A stretch of 64,000 nucleotides of DNA from Bacteroidota bacterium (GTDB lineage: Bacteria; Bacteroidota; Ignavibacteria; Ignavibacteriales; Ignavibacteriaceae): contig JAKAGV010000012.1 in NCBI GenBank assembly GCA_021815405.1, positions 1 to 64,000 of the forward strand, in the 5' to 3' direction. This document shows positions 35,010 to 44,036 of the stretch, piece by piece; positions within the stretch are counted from its first letter, which is position 1; the number at the start of each line of letters is the position of its first letter. The translations under genes were made by a program, and so were the position numbers. The notes below the pieces were generated by a model. The model had not been told where the DNA came from. It searched no databases and saw only the letters and a program-made list of their open reading frames with translations.

Positions 35010-36293
35010 ATGAGAACGTACTATTTAAATAAATTATCCGACGAAGAAGTAAACGGATTAACTAAGCGTCCGGCAATAAACCTTGAAAAGATTTTTGAAA
35101 CAGTTCAACCGGTTCTTGACGAAATAAAAGCAGCCGGTCTGCAAGCTGCGCTGAAGTACGCTAAAAAGTTTGATGGCTTTGAAGGAAATGAAATAAAAGT
35201 AACTAAAGAAGAGTTTGATAAAGCTGAAGCAGAACTCGCTCCGGAAATTAAGTCCGCGTTAGAAACTGCTTACAATAATATCAAGAAATTCCATCTTAAT
35301 CAGCTTCCATCGAAATATGAAATTGAAACGATAAGCGGAGTTAAATGCTCACGCGAGTACCGGGCGATTGAGAATGTCGGCTTGTACATCCCCGGCGGCA
35401 GTGCAGTTCTTCCTTCAACAATGCTGATGCTTGGCGTTCCTGCTAAGATTGCCGGATGCAAAAGAGTTGTTGTTTGTTCGCCTTCTAAAAACGGAATGAT
35501 AAATTTCCCGCTTTTATATGCAGCTAAGCTTTGTGGTGTTGATGATTTCTATAAAATCGGCGGAGCGCAAGCAATCGGCTTGCTGGCTTATGGTGATGAA
35601 ACAATTCCGAAAGTAAATAAAATTTTGGGTCCGGGTAATCAGTATGTAACAGCTGCAAAACTTATGGTCAGTATTGATATGGATGGATGTTCGATTGATA
35701 TGCCTGCTGGTCCAAGCGAAGTATTAGTTATCGCTGATTCGAATGCTAACCCAGCGTTCGTCGCTGCCGATTTATTATCACAAGCAGAGCATGGAATAGA
35801 TTCTCAAGTTGTTCTGATTACGACAACTTTAGGAATGGCAAACAACATTGAGTTTGAACTAGTAAATCAGCTTGAAAATCTGCCGCGTAAAAATTTTGCG
35901 GCAAAGGCACTCGAAAACTCTTTTACTTTGATATCGGAAAGCATCGACAGTGCAATTGAGTTCAGCAATAAATATGCGCCGGAACATTTGATAATCAACG
36001 TGAAGAACGCCGAGAGCTATGTTTCCAAAATTTTGAACGCGGGTTCGGTTTTCCTCGGAGAATATTCTCCGGAAAGCGCAGGCGATTATGCTTCAGGTAC
36101 AAATCATTCGCTGCCGACATACGGCTACGCAAAAACTATCGGCGGAGTTACCGTAGAATCTTTCCTGAAGTCGATGACAGTTCAACACTTGACTAAAGAA
36201 GGCTTAAAAAATATAGCTACAGCAGTTGAGACTCTTGCAGAAACCGAAGGGCTGCTGGCTCATAAAAATGCAGTTAGCATAAGATTGAAATGA
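35010..36293 (+). CDS. hisD: Histidinol dehydrogenase
   Basis: Zinc enzyme that catalyses the last two oxidations, L-histidinol to histidine, with NAD. The length (427) is standard. Recognisable segments include NVGLYIPGGSAVLPSTMLML, PSKNG, FYKIGGAQAIGLLAYG, KILGPGNQYVTAAK, DMPAGPSEVLVIAD, DLLSQAEHGIDSQVVL with zinc/catalytic Gln and His, and YASGTNHSLPTYGYAK. The gene begins two bases after the hisG stop, consistent with coupled translation. Confidence 0.98.
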   Translation: MRTYYLNKLSDEEVNGLTKRPAINLEKIFETVQPVLDEIKAAGLQAALKYAKKFDGFEGNEIKVTKEEFDKAEAELAPEIKSALETAYNNIKKFHLNQLPSKYEIETISGVKCSREYRAIENVGLYIPGGSAVLPSTMLMLGVPAKIAGCKRVVVCSPSKNGMINFPLLYAAKLCGVDDFYKIGGAQAIGLLAYGDETIPKVNKILGPGNQYVTAAKLMVSIDMDGCSIDMPAGPSEVLVIADSNANPAFVAADLLSQAEHGIDSQVVLITTTLGMANNIEFELVNQLENLPRKNFAAKALENSFTLISESIDSAIEFSNKYAPEHLIINVKNAESYVSKILNAGSVFLGEYSPESAGDYASGTNHSLPTYGYAKTIGGVTVESFLKSMTVQHLTKEGLKNIATAVETLAETEGLLAHKNAVSIRLK

Positions 36294-36300
36294 AATTGCC

Positions 36301-37374
36301 ATGGACATAAAAAATTTAGTGAGAAAAAATATTTTGAATTTAAAGCCGTACACATCGGCACGAGACCTTTATGAAGGAAGCGGAATACTTCTCGACGCAA
36401 ATGAGAATAGCTGGGGTACAACATTCACTAAAATTGAAGATCTCCTTGACGAGAAATTTAATCTTGAGTTAAACCGCTACCCCGATCCGCATCAAAAGGA
36501 AATCAGAGAGCTTGTTGGTAATCTTATTGCTATTCCGAAAGATAATTTATTCTTCGGTGTAGGCTCGGATGAAATTATAGATTTGATGATTAGAATTTTC
36601 TGTAATCCCGGTAAAGATAAAGTAATTATTCCCGAACCGACTTACGGCATGTACAAGGTTGCCTGCGATGTTAATGATATTGAGACAGTTGAAGTACTCC
36701 TGAACGATAATTTTCAGGCTGACCTTAGTGTAATAAGAAATAATTATTCAAGCAACGTCAAAATGATTTTCCTTTGTTCACCAAATAATCCAACCGGAAA
36801 TCTTCTTAATAAAGAAGATGTAATTTTACTTTGCAATGAGTTCAATTCAATAATTGTTGTCGATGAAGCATACATTGACTTCGCCGGCGATGGTTCGATT
36901 ATAAATGAAGTGAAGAACTACCCAAACCTCGTTGTCTTGAGAACTTTTTCAAAAGCCTGGGGATTGGCTGGAATTAGACTTGGCTATTGTGCAGCAAATG
37001 CTGAAATCATTAATCTTCTTTTCAAGATAAAAGCTCCATACAACATTAATTCACTTACACGATTTGCACTTGAAGCTTCAATTAAAAATCTGGAGCTAAA
37101 AGAAAAATACATAAGAGGCATTGTTAAAGAAAGAAAAAGATTGAAGAATCAGCTTGAGACTCTGCCGGATGTAATTACGATTTATAATTCTGATGCAAAT
37201 TTCCTATTGGTGAAATTCAAAAATGCAAGGCGAGTGCAAGCAAAATTAGCTGAAGCCGGAATCATTGTTAGGGATAGAAGTTCCCAGCCTAAACTGGAGA
37301 ACTGCCTTCGAATTTCAATCGGCAGTGAAGAAGAGAATGATATTCTATGGAACGAATTAAAAAAGATTGCATAA
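36301..37374 (+). CDS. hisC: Histidinol-phosphate aminotransferase
   Basis: PLP enzyme converting imidazole-acetol phosphate to histidinol phosphate. The 357 residues carry LLDANENSWG, the LNRYPDPHQ segment, FFGVGSDEIIDL, FLCSPNNPTGN, IIVVDEAYIDFAG and the PLP lysine in LRTFSKAWGLAGIRLGY. All active-site elements appear intact. It starts seven bases after hisD within the operon. Confidence 0.97.
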   Translation: MDIKNLVRKNILNLKPYTSARDLYEGSGILLDANENSWGTTFTKIEDLLDEKFNLELNRYPDPHQKEIRELVGNLIAIPKDNLFFGVGSDEIIDLMIRIFCNPGKDKVIIPEPTYGMYKVACDVNDIETVEVLLNDNFQADLSVIRNNYSSNVKMIFLCSPNNPTGNLLNKEDVILLCNEFNSIIVVDEAYIDFAGDGSIINEVKNYPNLVVLRTFSKAWGLAGIRLGYCAANAEIINLLFKIKAPYNINSLTRFALEASIKNLELKEKYIRGIVKERKRLKNQLETLPDVITIYNSDANFLLVKFKNARRVQAKLAEAGIIVRDRSSQPKLENCLRISIGSEEENDILWNELKKIA

Positions 37375-37389
37375 AAGGCGATTAGAATT

Positions 37390-38286
37390 ATGTACAAAGT
37401 GATTATCGATAAAAAATTCTTAGAACTGAACTCAGAAATTTCTGCCGGACTGATTTCCAGCATGAAGAAATTATTGCAGAGGAATTTCTGTATTGAAATA
37501 AATGATTTCATTCCAGGAAATACCGGCTGCTTAGATAAAATTCTTCAACTTGAAGGAATCAATATTAATCCTTCCGGAAAAGATAGTTTTGAAAAAGTTT
37601 TCTTAATTACTTCCGAGAAAACTTCGGGAAGAAACTCAATCTTAGTTCAAAAGAAAAGTAAAATCAACACATTCGAAAAAGCAATCAATCAAATTTTAAT
37701 AGACCTTCGCAAATCAGTACAACATAGACAAACAAAAGAAACCGATATAAAAGTTGAACTTTCCCTTGACGGCAGAAGTGAATCAAGTATAAACACCGGA
37801 ATTGGATTTTTCGACCATATGTTAGAACAAATTGCCAAGCATGCAAACATAAATTTGAAAATAAAAGTTAAAGGTGATTTACACGTAGATGAACATCATA
37901 CGGTTGAAGATGTTGGAATAACATTTGGCACTGCTTTAAGCGAGGCACTCGGCAATAAACTCGGTATTAAGCGCTACGGATTTTATCTCCCGATGGATGA
38001 TTCAATTGCAGAATGTGCTATCGACCTCGGAGGAAGAGCGTACCTAAATTTCAATTGTAAGTTTGAAAGAGAAAAAGTTGGTGAGTTCCCTACCGAACTT
38101 ACGGAAGAATTTTTTAGAGGATTAGCCTCGGGATTGAAAGCAAACATTTTTATTAAAGCAAAAGGTAAGAACGACCACCATAAGATCGAGGCGATATTCA
38201 AAGCTTTTGCTAAATCATTAAATGAAGCATGCAGACTTGATGAGCGCAGTGAAGGCATGCTTCCTTCAACAAAGGGCGTTTTATGA
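37390..38286 (+). CDS. hisB: Imidazoleglycerol-phosphate dehydratase with a divergent N-terminal domain
   Basis: Residues about 112-298 are a complete IGP dehydratase, the sixth-step enzyme: GFFDHMLEQIAKHANINL, the Mn-binding HHTVED (169-174), and the second metal half DHHKIEAIFKAFAKSL. The first 110 residues are unusual. In Bacteroidota and enterobacteria the HisB N-terminus is a HAD histidinol-phosphate phosphatase starting with a D-x-D-G-T motif. Here the opening is KVIIDKKFLEL, without the catalytic aspartates, and the domain is about 50 residues shorter. It is either a degenerate HAD remnant or an unrelated extension. No ribosome site within the frame suggests a shorter start. Overlaps hisH by four bases. 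Confidence 0.93.
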   Translation: MYKVIIDKKFLELNSEISAGLISSMKKLLQRNFCIEINDFIPGNTGCLDKILQLEGININPSGKDSFEKVFLITSEKTSGRNSILVQKKSKINTFEKAINQILIDLRKSVQHRQTKETDIKVELSLDGRSESSINTGIGFFDHMLEQIAKHANINLKIKVKGDLHVDEHHTVEDVGITFGTALSEALGNKLGIKRYGFYLPMDDSIAECAIDLGGRAYLNFNCKFEREKVGEFPTELTEEFFRGLASGLKANIFIKAKGKNDHHKIEAIFKAFAKSLNEACRLDERSEGMLPSTKGVL

Positions 38287-38873
38287 TTGCATTAATTGAT
38301 TACGGCTCAGGCAATGTAGCTTCTGTGGTGAATGCGCTGACCGAGCTGAAAGAAGAATTTAAAGTTACAAACAACGAAGTGGAGATTTGCAAAGCAGATA
38401 AAATAATTTTCCCCGGTGTAGGAGAAGCTTCATTTGCTATCCGTCAGTTACACATGCTGAATTTGTTTTCCGCACTGCGAATGATAAAAAAGCCGATGCT
38501 TGGAATCTGCCTTGGCTTGCAGTTAATGGCAGACCATTCCACCGAAGGGAACGTTGCTTGTCTCGGGATATTCCGTGTAAACGTCGAGAAATTTGATCCC
38601 GCAAAAACAAAGGTGCCGCACATGGGATGGAACGACATTCAGATAAAATCATCCAGCAAGTTATTCAACGGTATAGAAAGCGGAGAACGGTTTTATTTTG
38701 CAAACTCTTTTTACATACCGGTTAACGTATGCACTACTGCAGTAACCGATAACAACGGTACACTTTTTTCTTCAGCAATGGAGAAGGAAAATTTTTACGG
38801 TGTACAATTTCATCCCGAAAAATCCGGCGATGCAGGGCTTAGGCTTATAAAAAATTTTATAGAATTATGCTAA
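38283..38873 (+). CDS. hisH: Imidazole glycerol phosphate synthase, glutaminase subunit
   Basis: Class I glutamine amidotransferase that feeds ammonia to HisF. The 196 residues include IALIDYGSGNVASVVNAL, PGVGEASFA, the nucleophile elbow MLGICLGLQLM (catalytic Cys near 76), PHMGWNDI, and the His-Glu pair in VQFHPEKSGDAG. The overlap with hisB (ATGA) and with hisA (seven bases) shows tight translational coupling. Confidence 0.97.
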   Translation: MIALIDYGSGNVASVVNALTELKEEFKVTNNEVEICKADKIIFPGVGEASFAIRQLHMLNLFSALRMIKKPMLGICLGLQLMADHSTEGNVACLGIFRVNVEKFDPAKTKVPHMGWNDIQIKSSSKLFNGIESGERFYFANSFYIPVNVCTTAVTDNNGTLFSSAMEKENFYGVQFHPEKSGDAGLRLIKNFIELC

Positions 38874-39586
38874 TAATACCGGCAATAGATATTTATGATA
38901 ATTCCATCGTAAGATTGGAGAGAGGCGACTTTGACAATATAACATATTATAAGAATTCTCCTCTCCAGCAGGCGAAAATATTTGAATCTCACGGTTTCGG
39001 AATTATTCATATTGTTGACCTCCTTGGTTCAAAAAGCGGAAAGTTAACTTCGCTTGAATCGGTTGAGAAAATAAAAAGCGAAACAAAATTACAAGTTGAA
39101 TTCGGAGGCGGAATTAGAGATGTTAAAACTGTTGCCGAGCTTTTTAATGCTGGAGTTGATTTTGTTGTCATCGGAACTCTTCCTGTAAAGAATAAAAAAG
39201 AATTTGAATTGATAATTAATAATTATCCATCGGAAAAAATTATTGCAGTCATAGATTCGATAAATGAAATGCTTAAGATAGGCGGATGGACTGAAAGTAC
39301 GAAGATTTCAATCTACGATCATATCGAATATTGCTCTGGACTTGGAATAAAAAAATTTCTTTGTACCGATATTTCAAAAGATGGAATGCTTACAGGCACT
39401 AACATCGATCTTTATAAAAAAATTATGAAAAACTATCCGGAGATAGATCTAATTGCTTCCGGAGGCGTTAAAGATATTGATGATATTGAAAAGTTAAATA
39501 AACTTAATCCGTATGCAGTTGTAGTCGGCAAAGCTATTTATGAAGAGAAGATTGATTTGAAGGAGCTCGCAAAAGTTGCTGTGTAA
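38867..39586 (+). CDS. hisA: ProFAR isomerase (1-(5-phosphoribosyl)-5-[...]imidazole-4-carboxamide isomerase)
   Basis: TIM-barrel isomerase of step four. The 239 residues start LIIPAIDIYDNSIVRLERGD with the first catalytic Asp of PAIDI. They also contain IIHIVDLLGSKSGK, LQVEFGGGIRD, the second active-site region TDISKDGMLTGTNI, and DLIASGGVKDIDDI. The HisA/HisF half-barrel duplication is evident from the phosphate-binding GGGIR and SGGV segments. It overlaps hisF by 11 bases. Confidence 0.96.
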   Translation: MLIIPAIDIYDNSIVRLERGDFDNITYYKNSPLQQAKIFESHGFGIIHIVDLLGSKSGKLTSLESVEKIKSETKLQVEFGGGIRDVKTVAELFNAGVDFVVIGTLPVKNKKEFELIINNYPSEKIIAVIDSINEMLKIGGWTESTKISIYDHIEYCSGLGIKKFLCTDISKDGMLTGTNIDLYKKIMKNYPEIDLIASGGVKDIDDIEKLNKLNPYAVVVGKAIYEEKIDLKELAKVAV

Positions 39587-40331
39587 AAGAATAATACCAT
39601 GCCTGGACGTTAAGGATGGCAGAGTTGTTAAAGGGACCAACTTTATAAATTTAATTGATGCAGGATCACCGGTTGAACTTGCAGAAAGATATTCTAAAGA
39701 AGGTGCGGATGAACTGGTGTTCCTGGATATTACTGCTTCTTCGGAGAAAAGAAAAACTCTTGTTGAATTAGTAAAGGATGTTGCAAAAGCAATTCGGATT
39801 CCTTTTACTGTCGGCGGAGGAATTTCTGAGCTGAGCGATATTGAACTGTTATTGAAAGCCGGTGCGGATAAGGTCTCTTTGAATTCTTCGATTGTAAAAA
39901 ATCCGGAACTTATAACCAAGGCTTCACGGCAATTCGGAAGCCAGGCTGTTGTTGCGGCTATTGATGTAAAGTATAATGGAACAGAATATAAAGTTTACAT
40001 CAAAGGAGGAAGAGAAGAAACGGACTTGATTGGAATGGAATGGTGTAAACGTGTAGCTGAACTTGGTGCCGGCGAAATCTTACTAACCTCAATGGACCGC
40101 GACGGAACTAAAGAAGGTTATGATTTAAAATTCTTGAAGGAATTATCCTCGGTTGTTAGTGTTCCCGTTATCGCTTCCGGCGGTGCCGGAAAGAAAGAAG
40201 ATTTCTTAAGTGCATTTAAAGATGCAAATGTGGACGCATGCCTGGCAGCAAGCTTGTTTCATTTCAATATTCTTCCTATCAAAGATCTAAAATACTATTT
40301 GAAAGAAAACAATGTGGCGGTAAGAATCTAA
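39576..40331 (+). CDS. hisF: Imidazole glycerol phosphate synthase, cyclase subunit
   Basis: TIM-barrel cyclase that, with HisH, closes the imidazole ring and releases AICAR. The 251-residue sequence has the canonical KRIIPCLDVKDGRVVKGTNF start (first catalytic Asp), TVGGGISELSDI, DKVSLNSS, the second catalytic region TSMDRDGTKEGYD and VIASGGAGKKEDF. The start codon is TTG at 39576: it gives ML-C-KRIIPCLDV, aligned with the family's MLAKRIIPCLDV, and there is no ATG upstream. The overlap with the end of hisA supports this. Confidence 0.96.
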   Translation: MLCKRIIPCLDVKDGRVVKGTNFINLIDAGSPVELAERYSKEGADELVFLDITASSEKRKTLVELVKDVAKAIRIPFTVGGGISELSDIELLLKAGADKVSLNSSIVKNPELITKASRQFGSQAVVAAIDVKYNGTEYKVYIKGGREETDLIGMEWCKRVAELGAGEILLTSMDRDGTKEGYDLKFLKELSSVVSVPVIASGGAGKKEDFLSAFKDANVDACLAASLFHFNILPIKDLKYYLKENNVAVRI

Positions 40332-40388
40332 GAAAAATTATTATAGGTTTTAATAAACATCAACATTATGAATTAGGAGACATTTAAA

Positions 40389-41000
40389 TTGGATAAGAAT
40401 GATATTAGTAAATTGAACTTTGAAAAACTTAACGGATTGATCCCGGCAATTGTAATTGACAATGCAAATAACCAGGTGCTGATGCTTGGTTTCATGAATA
40501 AAGCTTCACTCGAAAAGACTTTCGAATCGAAGCTAGTAACATTTTACAGTCGCACCCGAAAAACTTTGTGGACAAAAGGAGTAACTTCAGGAAATTACTT
40601 AAATCTTATAGATATTAAGCCGGATTGTGACAATGACACTTTATTAATCTTTGCTAAACCAGATGGCAATACCTGCCACACAGGCAAATACTCTTGCTTT
40701 GATGTGCCGGATATTCCTGCTACTAATTTTTTAAACAAACTTTTTGATTTAATAAAAGACAGACGCATGACGATGCCGGAAAATTCTTATACTTCTGAAT
40801 TATTCAGATCAGGCTCAGATAGAATTATTCAGAAAGTCGGCGAGGAATCTGTTGAGACAGTCATCGCTGCAAAGAATCGCGACAAGAAAGAAATAATCAA
40901 TGAGACTTCAGACTTGATCTATCATCTTTTTGTTATGCTTGCAGACCAAGGAATTGAGCTTAGCGATATCGTGAAGAATCTTCAGAAAAGATCAAAATAA
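40389..41000 (+). CDS. hisIE: Bifunctional phosphoribosyl-AMP cyclohydrolase / phosphoribosyl-ATP pyrophosphatase
   Basis: Performs steps two and three in one 203-residue chain. The N-terminal HisI half (about 10-108) holds LMLGFMNKASLEKT, LWTKGVTSGN, the Zn/Mg motif DCDNDTLL and NTCHTGKYSCF. The C-terminal HisE half (about 115-203) holds SYTSELFRSG, IIQKVGEESVETVIAAKN and ETSDLIYHLFVMLADQGI. The start is a TTG at 40389 preceded by TAGGAGA at good spacing; no ATG is available. It lies 57 bases after hisF and is the last gene of the operon; no terminator was found after it. Confidence 0.96.
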   Translation: MDKNDISKLNFEKLNGLIPAIVIDNANNQVLMLGFMNKASLEKTFESKLVTFYSRTRKTLWTKGVTSGNYLNLIDIKPDCDNDTLLIFAKPDGNTCHTGKYSCFDVPDIPATNFLNKLFDLIKDRRMTMPENSYTSELFRSGSDRIIQKVGEESVETVIAAKNRDKKEIINETSDLIYHLFVMLADQGIELSDIVKNLQKRSK

Positions 41001-41438
41001 ATTTTTCTTCTAATAGGGCATTTTGAACTATACAATTTTCTATTCGTCCTTAAATCCTTCAATAAATGGCAGGAAGCTATGCTTCTCGCATGTCCTGTAA
41101 GTAGGTACAAAGATGATTTATAGAATAGTTAAGCTTTCCACAGTCTTCAAGTAAAGAATGACGTTGAATAAAAAGGTTGCACGGATAGGTATTTATTCCT
41201 TTCAGTTACGGCAGTCTTTTATAAAATGAGTGCAGATACTCAATTTGAATTCCAGTTTTCCAGGCAATAGAATAGTTTGTCCGAAATTTAGTTTATTCAA
41301 ATAGGAATAGTGTATTTAAAAATGACAGAATATCTATTTGATACTTAAAAAGAATTAGGAAAGTAAAATTTAATGCTTATTTTCAGGTATAGATTTTGAG
41401 ATATTTGTTGGTAAGACAAAATTTTCAGAGCAAATGGA
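41001..41438 (+). other. 438-base non-coding region upstream of the pseudopilin cassettes
   Basis: No gene was found. A compound hairpin lies at 41070-41097: CAGGA ... TCCTG outside and ATGC-TTCTC-GCAT inside. The rest is AT-rich and without recognisable riboswitch motifs. It probably contains the promoter and leader of the genes at 41439 onward. Confidence 0.5.
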
Positions 41439-41960
41439 ATGAACACGGGACAAAGTATTTTAACAATAATGGCGATGCTTTTGCTCTCAATCCTGGTTTT
41501 GAGAGTAAACAATACTTTCCTTTCAACCGGTAGTGTTATATCCCGCTCAAAAGTTGGAATGATTGCTACTTCAATTGCCGAATCCAGACTTGCCGAAATT
41601 AAAAGTAAAGCCTTTGATGAATACACTGCTCAAGGTAATATACCTGATAATCATTATGTGAATGAACTTACGGCACCAGGAAACCTGGGACCGGATGGCA
41701 GTGAAACGTATCCTAATTTTGATGATGTAGATGATTATAATGGTTTTGCAATTAACGACACTGTTCAGGTTCAATCTACAATGAAGCCCGAAATCTTCCG
41801 CGATTCCTGTAAGGTTGAATATGTTGATTCAGATAATCCGAATGATATATCTAACAGCTCTCCAACGTTCAATAAAAAAATTACTGTTTTTGTAACCAGC
41901 AAAATGCTTCCTGAGACAATTAAAATTTCTACTATATACAGCTACTGGAGTTTCAAGTAA
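41439..41960 (+). CDS. PilV-like putative minor pseudopilin (cassette 1, gene 1)
   Basis: The 173-residue protein starts MNTGQSILTIMAMLLLSILV: four residues, then a long hydrophobic helix running into a helical segment (VGMIATSIAESRLAEIKSKA) and a small beta-rich C-terminal part. This is the shape of a PilV/GspI-type minor pseudopilin. The canonical prepilin peptidase site (G-F-x-x-x-E) is not met: the residue at +5 is T, not E. The paralog at 44037 shares MNTGQS, LLLSILVLRVNNTF, the SLGPxxGETYPN-like turn, DVDDYNGF and the final STIYSYWxF(R/K). First of three genes, one base before the next. Role in pilus, secretion or surface structure is inference. Confidence 0.68.
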   Translation: MNTGQSILTIMAMLLLSILVLRVNNTFLSTGSVISRSKVGMIATSIAESRLAEIKSKAFDEYTAQGNIPDNHYVNELTAPGNLGPDGSETYPNFDDVDDYNGFAINDTVQVQSTMKPEIFRDSCKVEYVDSDNPNDISNSSPTFNKKITVFVTSKMLPETIKISTIYSYWSFK

Positions 41961-41961
41961 A

Positions 41962-42561
41962 ATGGGATACAGTACCATCATAGATATAATCGGTTCAACT
42001 ATAGTCGGTGGATTGTTGATGTTAATTTTATTCCGTACAAATAGTTCTGCAGTTGAAAATACTTATAACTATGGAAGTGATCTAAGTGCTCAGCAAAGAT
42101 TAGCTGTGATTTCAAAAATTATTGATTATGATTTTTCCAAAATAGGATATTGCAAAAACCAGGTTACAGATTATACTGGGGCAATTAAATATGCCGATTC
42201 TACTCAAATACAATTTTATACCGACATGAATGACGACGGTATTAGAGATTCAGTAACTTACAAGCTTGGTCCTACAAGCGATCTTTCCAGAACTCCCAAT
42301 CCTTCAGATAGGATTATTTACAGAACGGTTTACGATACAACATTTCCACAAATTGATCCGTTAGCCGGAGTAACTGTTTTCAAAATGATTTATTATGACA
42401 CTTCGGGCACGTTGATGAGCTTTCCAATTTCCAATACAAGTATAATTCGTAAAATAAAAATTTTATTAAAAACGGAAACCTCAGCTCCTTTTAATGGTGT
42501 GTATGCCTCTGCATTTTTAGAAGATACTAAATATGTTGCTTACAATATAAATCGAAGGTAG
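41962..42561 (+). CDS. PilW-like putative minor pseudopilin (cassette 1, gene 2)
   Basis: The 199-residue protein opens MGYSTIIDIIGSTIVGGLLMLILF, a single N-terminal membrane helix with almost no leader. The body has the PilW-type wording FSKIGYC, QIQFYTDMNDDGIRDSVTY and LGPTSDLSRTPNPSDRIIYR, i.e. a helix that ends in a Gly-Tyr-Cys and a DG-containing beta domain. Its paralog at 44534 has the same length and keeps all of these. No G-F-x-x-x-E processing site is present, although an acidic residue (Asp8 in TIIDII) lies within the helix. Starts one base after gene 1, so translation is coupled. Confidence 0.68.
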   Translation: MGYSTIIDIIGSTIVGGLLMLILFRTNSSAVENTYNYGSDLSAQQRLAVISKIIDYDFSKIGYCKNQVTDYTGAIKYADSTQIQFYTDMNDDGIRDSVTYKLGPTSDLSRTPNPSDRIIYRTVYDTTFPQIDPLAGVTVFKMIYYDTSGTLMSFPISNTSIIRKIKILLKTETSAPFNGVYASAFLEDTKYVAYNINRR

Positions 42562-42572
42562 GAAGTTTAATA

Positions 42573-43832
42573 ATGGGCGGAAAATCGGTTTTATTTTTGG
42601 TTGTCGGATTCAGTTTAATCTTTTTATTTATGGGACAGAAATTCGACCGTATTACAGTTGACGCTGCAAAAAATTACGTCGATTATTATTCTTCAACTCT
42701 TGCCAAAAATATTGCCGAAAGCGGGGCTAATCTTGCAGTAAATCAGATTTATCAAAATCCTTTATGGGTAGATGGCTATAATAACGTTGACTGCGACGGA
42801 GGTAAAATTAACGTAGCAGTTTCAATATTAGACCCGGTAAGGAATGTTCGCATGGTAACTTCAACCGGAACATTTAATGGATATTCATCAACAGTTCAAG
42901 TCACTCTTTCTTTGAGCTATTTTTCAAAATTTGCATATTGTTCTGATAACGAGAATGGCATTTGGTGGGCAACAGGCGATACTGTTAATGGTCCATTTCA
43001 TACACAAGACCATTTGAATGTCGACGGACATCCGGTATTTAATCCCGGACCGAACAGTTACATATCGACGAAACTGGGATTAAATAAAGCTACAGGAAGC
43101 TCGAGCCCTATTCTTATAAATACCACAATACACACCGGTGATGACATGCCTATTCCTCAAAATGGAGTAGCTACAATAGAAAATTTAGCAAGCTCCGGCG
43201 GGTATGTGTTTACCGGTCATAGTAATGTTTACATTGTTTTTCAAAATGATTATTTAAAATATAGTTTCAGTACCGGATGGAATGCCAGCTGGACCACTGT
43301 TAAAACATCAACGCTTGCGCCTAACGGAACAATAGTTGCCGATAATGCGAACCTTCATATTCAAGGTACAGTGCAAGGTCAATTAACTATTGCGGCTACC
43401 GGAAGTGGTTCGTTGTACAATCCGACAGGGAATATTTATCTTGATGGAGATATTGTCTATTCTTCTGATCCGAGAAGTAATCCGCATTCAACAGATTTAC
43501 TAGGCATCGTTGCAAAAAATAATGTTTATGTTACGGACAACTCAAATAACAACAACGGAATAAATATTGACGCTGCTATTTATGCAGAGTCTGGCGGCTT
43601 TGGTGCACAAAATTATAACACACGTCCCTACTGCGGCTATATAAATCTATTAGGTGGAATAACTCAAAATTCAAGATTAGCAGTTGGAGTAATCTCGACA
43701 AATTGGCGTGGAGTTCAGTCAATTTCCAATGGATTTAATAAAAGTTATAATTATGATAATAGACTTCGATATGCCGTACCTCCAAACTTCCCTCATACAA
43801 ATTCCTATCAAATTGTTTCTTGGCATGAATAA
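42573..43832 (+). CDS. PilX-like protein with DUF4900-type beta domain (cassette 1, gene 3)
   Basis: A 419-residue protein with a short N-terminal leader and membrane helix (MGGKSVLFLVVGFSLIFLF), then a PilX-like helix (AKNYVDYYSSTLAKNIAESGANL), and a large beta-rich domain. The domain includes FAYCSDNENGIWWATGDTV, GPFHTQDHLNVDGHPVF, a bactofilin-like stretch APNGTIVADNANLHIQGTVQ, LLGIVAKNNVYV, and IYAESGGFGAQNY...GYINLLGGITQNSR. The GPFHTQDxLxVxGHPV motif resembles DUF4900 proteins, which sit in pseudopilin operons. It is clearly homologous to the gene at 45137. AGGAAG lies near the ATG. Function unknown. Confidence 0.68.
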   Translation: MGGKSVLFLVVGFSLIFLFMGQKFDRITVDAAKNYVDYYSSTLAKNIAESGANLAVNQIYQNPLWVDGYNNVDCDGGKINVAVSILDPVRNVRMVTSTGTFNGYSSTVQVTLSLSYFSKFAYCSDNENGIWWATGDTVNGPFHTQDHLNVDGHPVFNPGPNSYISTKLGLNKATGSSSPILINTTIHTGDDMPIPQNGVATIENLASSGGYVFTGHSNVYIVFQNDYLKYSFSTGWNASWTTVKTSTLAPNGTIVADNANLHIQGTVQGQLTIAATGSGSLYNPTGNIYLDGDIVYSSDPRSNPHSTDLLGIVAKNNVYVTDNSNNNNGINIDAAIYAESGGFGAQNYNTRPYCGYINLLGGITQNSRLAVGVISTNWRGVQSISNGFNKSYNYDNRLRYAVPPNFPHTNSYQIVSWHE

Positions 43833-43887
43833 AAAGGTGATTTGACCTTCAACATTAATAGATAAAAACCCAATCCTCAGAATACAA

Positions 43888-43914
43888 GGCGTCATTATTG
43901 TCTGCTACGACGCC
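43888..43914 (+). promoter_or_regulatory. Hairpin between the two pseudopilin cassettes
   Basis: GGCGTC (43888-43893) and GACGCC (43909-43914) pair over a 15-base loop, in the 204-base spacer between cassettes. No T-run follows, so it could be a weak terminator, an RNA-processing site or chance. Confidence 0.35.
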
Positions 43915-44036
43915 AACATTGTCGCAATTATTATTTAAGAATTCAGATTTCTTGTTTAATTGAATAATACTAAAGGAAATTTTATTGGAATAAATTTTGG
44001 CGATATTCATCAGCTATCATCAGATTAAAATGAAAT

